Source: Azospirillum thermophilum (GTDB lineage: Bacteria > Pseudomonadota > Alphaproteobacteria > Azospirillales > Azospirillaceae). Taken from it: DNA of 64,000 nt. The position numbers were made by a program, and so were the translations under genes. A model generated the notes under the pieces. The model saw only the letters and a program-made list of their open reading frames with translations. It made no database searches and was not told the origin of the DNA. Shown here piece after piece: positions 48,245-56,622 of this stretch (position 1 is its first letter; each line of letters begins with the position of its first letter). The DNA lies in contig NZ_CP029353.1 of the NCBI RefSeq assembly GCF_003130795.1, positions 1,627,501 to 1,691,500 on the forward strand, given 5' to 3'.

Positions 48245-49072
48245 TCAGGCCGCCGCCGTCTGCGGCCGGCCGGGCGCGGTCTGGATGGCGCGGCCGACCA
48301 GGGCGTACCAGCGGGTCGCCGTGGCCGGGTCGCCGCCTTCCGGAACGCGGCCCCAGACGCGGTTGCCGCCGTCGAACAGATCCCCGCGGGCGGCCAGTTC
48401 GTCCACCGGCACGAGCAGCGCCGTGGCGCGGTCCATCTGCGCATGCTCGGCCGCGTCGCGGTGGAGCAGCAGGCGGACCAGCCCCTCGCCCACGCGGATC
48501 AGCCGCCTGGGATGGAGGCCGTGGCCGGCGAGATGGCCCCAGCTCCGGTGGTTGCGCGGGCTGACGGTGGTCAGCAGATGGCGCCGGCCGATGCTGTCGG
48601 ATACCGCGATGCGCCAGTCGATCAGCCGGTGGTGCAGGCCGCGCCCGCGCATCGCCGGATCGACCATGGCGGAGGACATGTGGGCGACGAGCGGCAGGTC
48701 CTCGGCCGGCAGCGGCAGGTCGCGGCCGCGGTTGTGGTCCTCCGGCCCCGGAATGCCGAGCGCGCCGTAGGCGACCAGCTCCCCGTCCTGGAAGATGCCG
48801 GCGGTCAGGCCGCGCGCCCCGAGATGATCGGCGATGAAGTTCCCGACCTCTCCCGCCATCCGGTAATGGTCCGGGTCGTCGAGCGTGGCGACGATCCGCT
48901 GGCGGAACGCCGTCAGCCGGTCGCCGTCCGCGAGCGTCAGCATGCGCGCGCTCAAGTCCTCCGGCAGTTCGGCCACCAGGAGGGCGAGCCGGGCTTCCGC
49001 CAGGGCGAAGGCCTCGGCTCCCTCCGCCGGCGGGCGGGCGGCAGCCTCCGCGCCGTGGGACAAACCGGTCAT
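48245..49072 (-). CDS. GNAT-family acetyltransferase
   Basis: 275 residues. The acetyl-CoA-binding core is visible in AYGALGIPG, SSAMVDPAMRGRGLHHRLIDW (motif A with RGRGLH) and LLTTVSPRNHRSWGHLAGHGL (Asn/Trp of motif B). The N-terminal and C-terminal extensions are of unknown role. The ATG overlaps the preceding binding-protein stop by four bases, so the enzyme belongs to the operon. It could acetylate a protein partner or a small ligand; nothing in the sequence decides. Confidence 0.8.
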   Translation of the reverse strand: MTGLSHGAEAAARPPAEGAEAFALAEARLALLVAELPEDLSARMLTLADGDRLTAFRQRIVATLDDPDHYRMAGEVGNFIADHLGARGLTAGIFQDGELVAYGALGIPGPEDHNRGRDLPLPAEDLPLVAHMSSAMVDPAMRGRGLHHRLIDWRIAVSDSIGRRHLLTTVSPRNHRSWGHLAGHGLHPRRLIRVGEGLVRLLLHRDAAEHAQMDRATALLVPVDELAARGDLFDGGNRVWGRVPEGGDPATATRWYALVGRAIQTAPGRPQTAAA

Positions 49073-50145
49073 GATTCGATGATCTCCGCGAAATTGAGCA
49101 GGCCGATCGGGGGATAGAATTCCAGGTCCCGCACGGTGGCCATGTTGATGATGACGGAGAAGCGCTTCAGCGTCTCCACGGGGATGTCGGCCGGTCTGGT
49201 GCCGTCCACCATGATCTGGGCCGCCTTGAAGGCGGTGAAGCGCCCGATGCCGTAGCTGCTGCTGGCCAGCGCCAGCATCGCCTTGTCGGTGCGCACGATC
49301 AGTTCGGTGACGGAGAAGGTGGGGAGCCGGTGACGCAGCGCCTCCTCCGCCACGACGGAGCGGTTGTGGAAGGCGATGAAGGTGTCGGGGCCGATATAGA
49401 GCATCTCCGCCCCGCGCGAGGCGGCGCGGGCGATCAGATCCGGGACGGCGGGGGCCGAGGGTTCGCCCGACGCATCGATCGGCACCGGCTCCTCGATCAG
49501 TTCCAGCCCGCGCAGCGCCGCCTCCGCCCGCAGCCCCTCGACGGCGAGGACGGAGTTGCGTTCGATCGGGTTGAAGATGACGCCGAGCCGCCTGATCGGC
49601 CGGTAGGCCTGGATGGTGTTGAGCTGCACCGACACCGGCGCGATGTGGACGGTGCCCGTCACGTTGCGGCCGGGACGGGTGAGGTCGGGCACGATCCTGG
49701 CGTCCACGGGGGCCGCCACGAAGGTGAAGACCACCGGGATGTCGGTGATGTGCCGGCGCGGATCCGCCTCGTCATAGGGGCCGACCAGCGCGCGGGTCTG
49801 CGGCGTGCCCCAGCTGTAGATCAGGTCGGGACGGGTGTCCCGGATCTCCTCAATGATGGCGGGCATGCGGCCGGCGTCGCCGCCGGTGTTGCGGATGGTG
49901 TATTCGGCGCGGATGCCGCGGCGGGCGAGATAGTCCTTGAAGCCGAACTCGTTGTCGCTCTCGCCCCGGCCCAGCACCATGGTGATGCGGAAGGTCCGGT
50001 CGGGGACCGCCGCCAGCGACTCCTCGGCCAGGGCGCCGCGAAACGGCGCCAGGGCGCCGGCGGCACCGGCGGCGGCCCCCAGGGCCAGCAGCCGCCTGCG
50101 GCCGGGATCGAAGGGGGTTCGGATGGGCCCAGTCTTGTCGGGCAT
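49069..50145 (-). CDS. Exported ABC-type substrate-binding protein
   Basis: 358 residues of the ABC_sub_bind (DUF534/TrpX-like) family. The N-terminus has a twin-arginine-type export signal (GRRRLLALGAAAGAAGALAP). The binding-protein body includes ITMVLGRGESDNEFGFKDYL, VVFTFVAAPVD and VIFNPIERNS. No permease or ATPase gene of an ABC importer is near, so it probably serves signalling, presenting a ligand to the neighbouring membrane sensors (inference from context). The start is three bases behind the MFS-fusion stop. Confidence 0.88.
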   Translation of the reverse strand: MPDKTGPIRTPFDPGRRRLLALGAAAGAAGALAPFRGALAEESLAAVPDRTFRITMVLGRGESDNEFGFKDYLARRGIRAEYTIRNTGGDAGRMPAIIEEIRDTRPDLIYSWGTPQTRALVGPYDEADPRRHITDIPVVFTFVAAPVDARIVPDLTRPGRNVTGTVHIAPVSVQLNTIQAYRPIRRLGVIFNPIERNSVLAVEGLRAEAALRGLELIEEPVPIDASGEPSAPAVPDLIARAASRGAEMLYIGPDTFIAFHNRSVVAEEALRHRLPTFSVTELIVRTDKAMLALASSSYGIGRFTAFKAAQIMVDGTRPADIPVETLKRFSVIINMATVRDLEFYPPIGLLNFAEIIES

Positions 50146-50148
50146 CGC

Positions 50149-52280
50149 TCAAGCCTCCTGCGGGCGGGCGGCGGGGTCGCCCCGCCCGGTTCGGAAGAGT
50201 ATCCAGAAGATCAGTGCGCTCAACCCGCACAACAGGCCGATGCCGAGCATGGCCTCCCGGTAGGAGGTCGCGACCGCCACCCCATCGCCAGCATCGGGCC
50301 GACGGCGCCGCCCAGCCGCTCGATCAGGCGGTACCAGCCGATGGCCGCGGTCTCCGGCAGGCCGCCGTCGCGGGCGATCTGCGAGACGAGCGTCAGTTGC
50401 GGCGCGCCGATCAGCGCCTGGGCGAGGCCGAACAGGGCGATCGCCAGCGGCGGCCCCCACAGCGTGTCGGTGGCGAGGATCGGCAGGCAGCTCACCAGCG
50501 TGCCGACGCCGCCCAGCGTCACGAATCCGCGCCGGGCCTGCCAGCGGTCGGACAGGCTGGCGGCGAGCGGCGACACCAGGATGAAGGCGACGAAGTACAT
50601 CATCTGCACCCGCCCGACCTCCGCCTTGCTCGCCCCGTCGGCGGTCAGCAGGAGCGGGACGAGACAGAAGAGGAAGGCGGTGGAGGCGATCTTGGTCGGC
50701 ACCGCGCTCAGCAGCATCAGCGAGGTGAAGCGCAGGTCGCGGAACAGCGGCCACGCGCTGCCCAGCGCCGGCCGGGCCGCCGCCGGGCGGGCGGTGCCGG
50801 CCTGCGGGCGCACGCGCATCAGCAGGATCGTCACGGCGATGCCGGCGCTGAAGGCCAGGACCGCCCCGATCAGGAAGGTGGCGCGGAAGCCGGCCTGGTC
50901 GGCGATGATGCCGCCGCTGACCGGGCCGCAGACGCCGGCCGCCAGCAGCGCCCCGATGAACATCGCCATGCCGCCGGCCCGGTTGCGCGGCGTGGTGTGG
51001 TCGACCACGATCCCCTGCGCGGTGATCAGCACCAGCCCGTAGCCGAGCGCGGTCAGGCAGCGCCACACCATCAGCCAGACCAGCGAGGACGCGAAGGCCG
51101 TCATGGCGAGGCTGAAGGATCCCAGAAGCGCGCCCAGCAGGAACGCCCGGCTGCGCCCCCAGCGCTCGGAGAAGCGCGCGCCGCCGGGCTGGGACAGCGC
51201 CCAGATCAGCATGAACATGGTGATCGGCAGGCTGACCACGAGATCGGGCGTCAGCCAGGGCACCTGCGTCGCGAAGGACTTGGCGTAGGCCGGCAGGAAG
51301 GGCCGCGACAACTCCTCGGACAGGCAGAAGAGGAAGACAGGCAGCCGCAGGAAGACGAGGTTGAAGGGCGCGGACGCGGTTCCGGCCTGCCCCGGCGCGC
51401 GGAAGCGGAAGCGCTGCGCCAGCGCGGCCAGCCCCTGCTCCGCCCGGCGGGTGCGCGGATCGTCGGGCCCATGGGCGGCGCGGAACGCCTCCACCCGGCG
51501 GGTCAGGGCGGCATAGCGGGCGTTGACCCCGTCGAGCAGGCCGCGCGCCTCGGCCGCCATGTCCGGCTCGCCGTCGGCCGGCGCAGGCAGCGGCGCGGCG
51601 CGGAAATCGCCCTCCTCCGCCCGCTCGGCCAGCAGGCGCAGCGCGAGCACCCGCCGCATGGCAAGGTTCACGACGAGAAGCAGCACCTCGAAGATCAGCA
51701 GCACCGACACCAGCACGACCGACAGCACGTCGAGCATCAGGTCGGCCGACGCCTTGGCGAGAAAGGCGGCATCGACGCCGACATGGACGCGGCCGGCCGG
51801 CCGGTCCGGATCGCCGAGACGCTGCAGGCGGTCGATGAAGCCGGCGGCGAACCGTCCCTGCGGGCCGGCCGCCAGGCGGTCCGCCGGAAGCTGCGTCATC
51901 CCCTGGAGCGGCCGGCCGGCCGCCGCCAGGATCCGCCCGGCGGGGTCCGTCACCGCCACATAGGCGATGTCCTGGTGGCGCGCCGCCTCTTCCTCCAGCA
52001 GCCGGTCGACGCCCGGCATGCGGTCGAGCGGAATCCCGGCCTTCAGGCCGCGGTCGATGCGCGACGCCAGAAGCTCGGCCACCGTGCCGGCCTTGCGGGC
52101 CAGCTCCGGCTGGAACAGCGGGTCGAAGCTGCGCAGCGACAGCCAGGAGGCCACGCCGGCCGCGATCAGCACGATGGCGACCGAAACGACGGTCAGGCGG
52201 AAGACCAGCGCGTTGATCGGGTCGCGCGACGCCGCCACGCGCCGGCCGCCGCTGCGCGCCTTCCGGAAGAGGCCCATCAT
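50149..52280 (-). CDS. Sensor-MFS transporter fusion (frameshifted at the 3' end in this assembly)
   Basis: About 710 residues after correction. The first 300 form a sensor: membrane segment (LTVVSVAIVLIAAGVASWLSL), a periplasmic module with KAGIPLDRMPGVDRLL and IAYVAVTDPAGRILAA, a second membrane segment and a HAMP-like/coiled stretch. Residues from about 320 form a full major-facilitator transporter (FLRLPVFLFCLSEELSRPFL ... GFRATFLIGAVLAF). The frame breaks at 50280-50283; one added G continues as AVATSYREAMLGIGLLCGL and a last membrane helix. The ATG overlaps the previous stop (ATGA). A sensor joined to an MFS exporter is unusual; it may be a transporter used as a receptor. Confidence 0.8.
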
Positions 52281-53032
52281 GGGACGACCGCCTGGGGCGT
52301 CGCCCGCTCCATCGCATCCATGTCGCGGTCGAGGTCCGCCATGGCGGCGTCCGCCTCGGCGACCCCGGCCTGCAGGCGCCGGCGCACGGCGCCGCTGATC
52401 GCGCCGCTGCCGGCCGCCTCCCCGGCCAACCGCCGGCCGCCGCGCCCGACCACCAGGACCACCGCCCCCAGGGTCGCCAGCGCCGCCACGCCCAGCAGGA
52501 CCAGCAGGCTGGTGAGGAGATGCCGGGCGACCGCGTTGATCCGCTCGTTCAGGCCGGAGAGCGAGGAGCGGATGATGACCTCGCCGACGAGCTGGCCGAA
52601 GCTGTTGCGCACCCCGGCGCCGAGGATGATCGCGTCGCCGTCGATGCGCTGGCGGATGCCGCCCGGCACCGGCGCGCTGTCCGGCTCCCACGCCACGGTC
52701 GAGGGACGGCCGACCGAGGACAGGTTGGCGGCGAAGAGGACGGTGCCGTCCTCCCCCACCACCTCGGCATTCTCGATCTCCTCCGGCTCGGCGGCCCGCT
52801 CCACCAGGCCCTGCACGTCCACCAGCTCCGACAGGTCGAGGCCGAGCGTCAGGCCGTACTCGACGCGGCGGCGCACCTCGTCCGCCACCACGGACAGGCG
52901 CGAGCTGGTTACATCATGCAGGGTCCGCTCGAACTTCAGGGCGGCCAGCACCATCGACAGCAGGACGGCGAGCGCCACCGTGGCGGCAATCACCGCTCCG
53001 GTCCTCAACGCCAGCGCACGTCCCAGAATCAT
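52277..53032 (-). CDS. Periplasmic sensor membrane protein A
   Basis: About 251 residues; first gene of the operon. N-terminal membrane segment (GAVIAATVALAVLLSMVLAAL), periplasmic module with GLTLGLDLSELVDVQGLVER and AEVVGEDGTVLFAANL, second membrane segment (LLVLLGVAALATLGAVVLVV), and a helical cytoplasmic tail. I prefer the ATG at 53032; a GTG four codons earlier also has a weak ribosome site. Layout and length equal sensor B. It has no output domain and probably works with the PP2C phosphatase downstream. Confidence 0.8.
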   Translation of the reverse strand: MILGRALALRTGAVIAATVALAVLLSMVLAALKFERTLHDVTSSRLSVVADEVRRRVEYGLTLGLDLSELVDVQGLVERAAEPEEIENAEVVGEDGTVLFAANLSSVGRPSTVAWEPDSAPVPGGIRQRIDGDAIILGAGVRNSFGQLVGEVIIRSSLSGLNERINAVARHLLTSLLVLLGVAALATLGAVVLVVGRGGRRLAGEAAGSGAISGAVRRRLQAGVAEADAAMADLDRDMDAMERATPQAVVP

Positions 53033-53080
53033 TGCGAATTCCACTTTCCGCCGGTGCGAAACCCTCGGCCGGACACGCCG

Positions 53081-53101
53081 GGTACCACCGGAAATGGTAC
53101 C
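53081..53101. promoter_or_regulatory. 21-bp operator-like dyad in the divergent control region
   Basis: GGTACCA-N7-TGGTACC, a perfect inverted repeat centred 59 bases upstream of the sensor-A start, inside the 278-bp gap between the sensor operon and the divergent kinase pair. Symmetry and spacing suit a dimeric regulator; the regulator is unknown. Confidence 0.6.
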
Positions 53102-53310
53102 TTCTTAGGCGAACCGATTTACAAAAGAACCGCGATAGCAATCCCGTTGCAAGCGGTTTCGCTGCTCGCGATACTTGCGCGCGGGCGGCCGTGCCCAACG
53201 GAAACAGCGCTTGAGCTTGGCCGCCGCGACAGCGATCATCCCGGTTGCTCACATCCAGGTTGCCCACCCATGGCCGGCGCGCCCGGCAGAACGGACGGAC
53301 AAGACGCCCG

Positions 53311-53760
53311 ATGATCGACGCGCTCGAACTGGTTATCGCCAACGACCTCGCCGAACTGGGCCGGCTGGCCGAGGCGGTGGACGATTTCGTCGGGCGGCAC
53401 GGGCTGCCGATGGAGGTCGGCTTCAAGCTGAACCTCTGCTTCGACGAGCTGATCACCAATACCGTGTCCTACGGCTATCCCGACGGCGGGCGTCACGAGA
53501 TCCGGGTCAGGCTGACGCTGGAGGAGACGGAACTGCAGGCGGAGCTGGTGGATGACGCCGCCCCCTTCGATCCCTTCGCGGAGCGTCCGGCGCCCGATCT
53601 CGACGCCGACGTCGACGAGCGTGCGATCGGCGGGCTCGGCATCTTCCTGGTCACCCGGTCGGTCGACCGCGCCAGCTATCGCCGCGAAGGCGACCGCAAC
53701 GTCGTGCGGCTGATCAAGGCGATCCCGCCGACACCCGCCGCGCAGGGCGCCCTGCAATGA
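53311..53760 (+). CDS. RsbW-like anti-sigma factor / serine kinase
   Basis: 149-residue GHKL ATPase of the RsbW/SpoIIAB type. The N-box is LNLCFDELITNTVSYGY, the G1-like box is VDDAAPFDP, and the G2 box is GGLGIFLV. It would phosphorylate the STAS protein (43464) and may hold a target protein such as a sigma factor, although no sigma gene is in the window. ATG 53311 starts at the first beta strand. It is divergent from the sensor operon and overlaps the next gene by four bases (ATGA). Confidence 0.92.
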   Translation: MIDALELVIANDLAELGRLAEAVDDFVGRHGLPMEVGFKLNLCFDELITNTVSYGYPDGGRHEIRVRLTLEETELQAELVDDAAPFDPFAERPAPDLDADVDERAIGGLGIFLVTRSVDRASYRREGDRNVVRLIKAIPPTPAAQGALQ

Positions 53761-54890
53761 CCGGCGCCGGCGCCCGGTCCCCATCCGCCGCGGCGGAGCG
53801 GGCCGTGGCGCTGGTCCGCGCGCTCGACGCCGCAACGACGCCGCAGGATGCCGACGCGCTTTCCCGGCCGGCCGCCGCCCTCGGGCTCGCTCCCCGCATG
53901 CCCGGCGATCCGGGAGAGGAACTGAGGCGGGGCGGCGTGGCCGGGCTGCGCCGGCATCTCTGGGACGCCTACGGGCCGGCGCTGGAGGAGCGCTTCGGCC
54001 TGCCGCTCTGCCGCCACCTGACGGCGGTCGTGGCGGACGCGGAGGCGGGACCGCCCGATGCCGTCGCCACCGCCGGCGCGCTGGCCCGCCTCGCCCGGCA
54101 GGGGCGGATGGACCATCGCCAGCGGCCGAGCGGACCGCTGCAGCGCTCCATCGAGGCGACGGCGGCTGCCCTGGCGGAAAGCGTCGGAGGGGAGGCCGAG
54201 AGGCTGCGCCGGACCCTGGAGACGCCGGACGCCCCCGACCTGCGCGCGGTGTCGCTGATGGTCCTGCGCATCGAGGGGGTGCGCTGGGTTCTGGACATCC
54301 TGGACCACCCGCCGGCCCTGGCCCGCCTGTCGCGGGATGCCCGGCGCCTCAGCCGGCGGGCGCTCGGCCGGTCGGCGGAGACGATCCGCGGCTTCATCGC
54401 GGCGCGCGACCTGCTGTCGCTTTACGACAACGCCTCGGTGGTGTCGCAGGTCGACCATCTCCTGACGCTCGCCGGCCGCCTGCTCGATGCCCTGCGCGAC
54501 GGCGAGGAGGAGCGCACCGCCTTCGTCGCCCCGGACGACGAGACGGCGTTGCGCGGGTTCGGTGCCGCCCTGGCCGATCTCGCGGACGTGCTCGGACGGA
54601 TCGCGTTGCGGTCCGTCGCCGCCCGCGACCTCTCGCCGGCGCTGGCGGTCACCGCGCTCAAGCAGTTGCACTGCCTGCACCTGCTGGCAAGCCGGCTCGG
54701 ACCGGACCGGCCGCCGGAGTTCGAGACGCTGGAACTCGTCATCGCCCGTCAGGCCGAGGCCGCGGCGCTCGCGCTGCGCGGAGCACGCGGGCAGTCCGCC
54801 GGCCTGCCGGACGAAGCGCACCGGGAGCAGGCGGCGGCTCTTTCCCTCCTGCTCCACAGCCTTGGGCTGGAGCCTCCGGCCAAACCTTAG
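53757..54890 (+). CDS. Unknown protein co-translated with the RsbW-like kinase
   Basis: 377 residues, start overlapping the kinase stop. No family recognised. It is Ala/Leu/Arg-rich and looks almost entirely alpha-helical, without membrane segments or cysteine motifs. Stretches such as LDILDHPPALARLSRDARRL and LLTLAGRLLDALRDGEEER resemble helical-repeat or adaptor proteins. The tight coupling to the kinase suggests that it is its partner: target, scaffold or regulator. This is a candidate missing output component of the system. Confidence 0.75.
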   Translation: MTGAGARSPSAAAERAVALVRALDAATTPQDADALSRPAAALGLAPRMPGDPGEELRRGGVAGLRRHLWDAYGPALEERFGLPLCRHLTAVVADAEAGPPDAVATAGALARLARQGRMDHRQRPSGPLQRSIEATAAALAESVGGEAERLRRTLETPDAPDLRAVSLMVLRIEGVRWVLDILDHPPALARLSRDARRLSRRALGRSAETIRGFIAARDLLSLYDNASVVSQVDHLLTLAGRLLDALRDGEEERTAFVAPDDETALRGFGAALADLADVLGRIALRSVAARDLSPALAVTALKQLHCLHLLASRLGPDRPPEFETLELVIARQAEAAALALRGARGQSAGLPDEAHREQAAALSLLLHSLGLEPPAKP

Positions 54891-54893
54891 GCG

Positions 54894-55109
54894 TCAGGCG
54901 TCGCCGACGATCGCCGTGATGCGGCCGCTGCCGCCGCAGGTTGGACAGGACTGCCCGCCGAGCCGGCCGCTGCCGCCGCAGTCGGGACAGGGCGCCTCAC
55001 CCGTCTGCCGGGTGCCCGGAACCGATTCGTCGCCCCGCCCCACGGCACTGCCCGGCTGTGCCGGCACCACGACGCGCCGCCCTTCGTCGCCCGTCTTTTG
55101 GTTGGTCAT
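54894..55109 (-). CDS. Small protein with two DnaJ-like zinc-finger motifs
   Basis: 71 residues, ATG 55109 with GGAG seven bases upstream. The C-terminal half has two CxxCGGSG repeats (CPDCGGSG and CPTCGGSG), as in the cysteine-rich region of DnaJ, where four Cys bind one zinc. The N-terminal half is polar and probably disordered. There is no J domain. It converges with the unknown gene, the stop codons only a few bases apart. Confidence 0.75.
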   Translation of the reverse strand: MTNQKTGDEGRRVVVPAQPGSAVGRGDESVPGTRQTGEAPCPDCGGSGRLGGQSCPTCGGSGRITAIVGDA

Positions 55110-55325
55110 GATCGCTCCTCTGCGCGTGCGCGTCTGCCGCCTCAACAGCCGCGCAACCGGGAAGTTCTGGTCATGACCGGCAGCGCTGCCACTACAACCA
55201 ATGCTGAGCGGACATTTCTGCTCTGCGCTGCTTCGCAACAATCTGTTGCATGACATCGGGACCGGCCTTTGCCATGCTTTGGAACTGTGGACGTGCGACA
55301 TCAGGACGTCCCGTTGGAGCGCGTA

Positions 55326-55559
55326 ATGCGTCACAACCTCTATCAGCGGAGTCGGCGGCCGATGACCGGGGCGCAATGCCAGGCGGCCCGCTTGCGGCTG
55401 GGCTGGTCGACCCGGCAACTGGCAGCCAAGGCCGGCGTGCCGTGGTCGGAGATCATACGGTTCGATTACGGCACCGGCGAGGTCGCGCCCGAGGTGGTGG
55501 CCGCCGTGCAGATGGCCTTTCGCCGGGCCGGGCTGGACCTGCGCCAGCTCCAGCGCTGA
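55326..55559 (+). CDS. XRE-type helix-turn-helix protein
   Basis: 77-residue putative DNA-binding protein. The Cro/C1-type helix-turn-helix occupies TGAQCQAARLRLGWSTRQLA with KAGVPWSEIIRFDYG as recognition part. ATG 55326 is likely; an in-frame Met 12 codons later would still leave the whole HTH. No neighbour reveals its target. Confidence 0.75.
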   Translation: MRHNLYQRSRRPMTGAQCQAARLRLGWSTRQLAAKAGVPWSEIIRFDYGTGEVAPEVVAAVQMAFRRAGLDLRQLQR

Positions 55560-55628
55560 GCGTCGGCGCAAAGGGCAAAGGCGGCGGGTACCGCCGCCGC
55601 CCTTTCGTTTTCCGGCCCGGCTCCGCCG

Positions 55629-55669
55629 GTGCCCGCCCCCCTCAGTGTCCGCCCCCCTCAGTGCCCGCC
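55629..55669. repeat. 16-bp tandem repeat across the DUF4337 stop codon
   Basis: Units CCCGCCCCCCTCAGTG (55632-55647) and TCCGCCCCCCTCAGTG (55648-55663), plus partial copies on each side. The second unit contains the DUF4337 stop codon; the first lies just behind it. Confidence 0.88.
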
Positions 55670-56260
55670 GAGATGCAGGGCCGTCGGGGCCAGCCAGCCG
55701 AGCAGCGAGATCGCCACGCCCGCCACGCCCAGCGCGCCGGACAGCCAGGCCAGCGGCAGGAAGCCGGTGATGACGGTTGCCGAGGCCAGAACGATGGCGA
55801 TCTGGAAGGCGGCGGAGGCGTACTCGTACATATGGTAGGCGGCCAGCGAATGGTCGCGGACCGCTTCCGCCTGCTTGGCGCGCGCCGCCAGTTCCTTGCG
55901 GCCTTCCTGCGTCTCCGGCTCGGTGTCGTACCGCAGGGCGGTCTGGGCCCAGACGTCGATCTGCTTCTGGATGGCGTCGCGCTGCGCCTGCGGAAGGTCG
56001 GCCGACAGCTCCAGCTTCGCGGCCTCCCCGGCGGTCCGCATGGTGGTCATGCGAATGGTCTTGGCCTGGAAGAAGGCCCAGAAATTCGCCGCCTCGATGT
56101 TGCGGTTCAGGGCCTCGGTCTGGGCACTCTTGCCCGCGGCCTCGGCGATGGCCAGCAAGGCCGCCAGGATGGCGATCATCAGGCCGATGCGGCGGTTGCT
56201 GGAATGATGGCCGTGGGCCGCCTCGTGCGCCTTCTCGTGATGCTCGAACGCTTCGGACAT
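55658..56260 (-). CDS. DUF4337 membrane protein
   Basis: 200 residues. His-rich cytoplasmic N-terminus (EHHEKAHEAAHGHH), a first membrane segment (IGLMIAILAALLAIAEAAG), a long helical soluble part with FWAFFQAKTIRMTTM, and two membrane segments at the C-terminus (AFQIAIVLASATVITGFLPL, ALGVAGVAISLLGWL). This is the layout of the DUF4337 family, whose function is unknown. A 16-bp tandem repeat covers its stop codon. Confidence 0.88.
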   Translation of the reverse strand: MSEAFEHHEKAHEAAHGHHSSNRRIGLMIAILAALLAIAEAAGKSAQTEALNRNIEAANFWAFFQAKTIRMTTMRTAGEAAKLELSADLPQAQRDAIQKQIDVWAQTALRYDTEPETQEGRKELAARAKQAEAVRDHSLAAYHMYEYASAAFQIAIVLASATVITGFLPLAWLSGALGVAGVAISLLGWLAPTALHLGGH

Positions 56261-56425
56261 GGTCCCGCTCTATCCCGTTTTCCTCTCCTGCCCGCCCCGG
56301 TCGCGGCGGGGTCCCGGGCGCGCGCAGAATGCTATGTTGCGGCGCATCATGCCACCTCCTTGTGCGGAGGCGCTATGACTTTCGTCGAGAGGCGGAAAGG
56401 CGGCTTCGGCACCGTGGACAGGGAA

Positions 56426-56450
56426 AAGGCCCGGCGAAGCGCCGGGCCTT
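56426..56450 (-). terminator. Intrinsic terminator behind tRNA-Glu
   Basis: AAGGCCCGGCG, loop AAG and CGCCGGGCCTT, flanked by A- and T-runs, so it can act in both directions. It lies about 25 bases behind the tRNA-Glu gene. Confidence 0.88.
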
Positions 56451-56476
56451 TTCAAATTCGGTCGCACGGGAGGAAG

Positions 56477-56552
<76 letters not shown>

Positions 56553-56622
56553 GTCGTGCGGTGGAGCGCTTTCTATAGACGCCGCAGCGGGAAGGCAAGC
56601 GCTTTTTTCGGCGGCATCCGGG

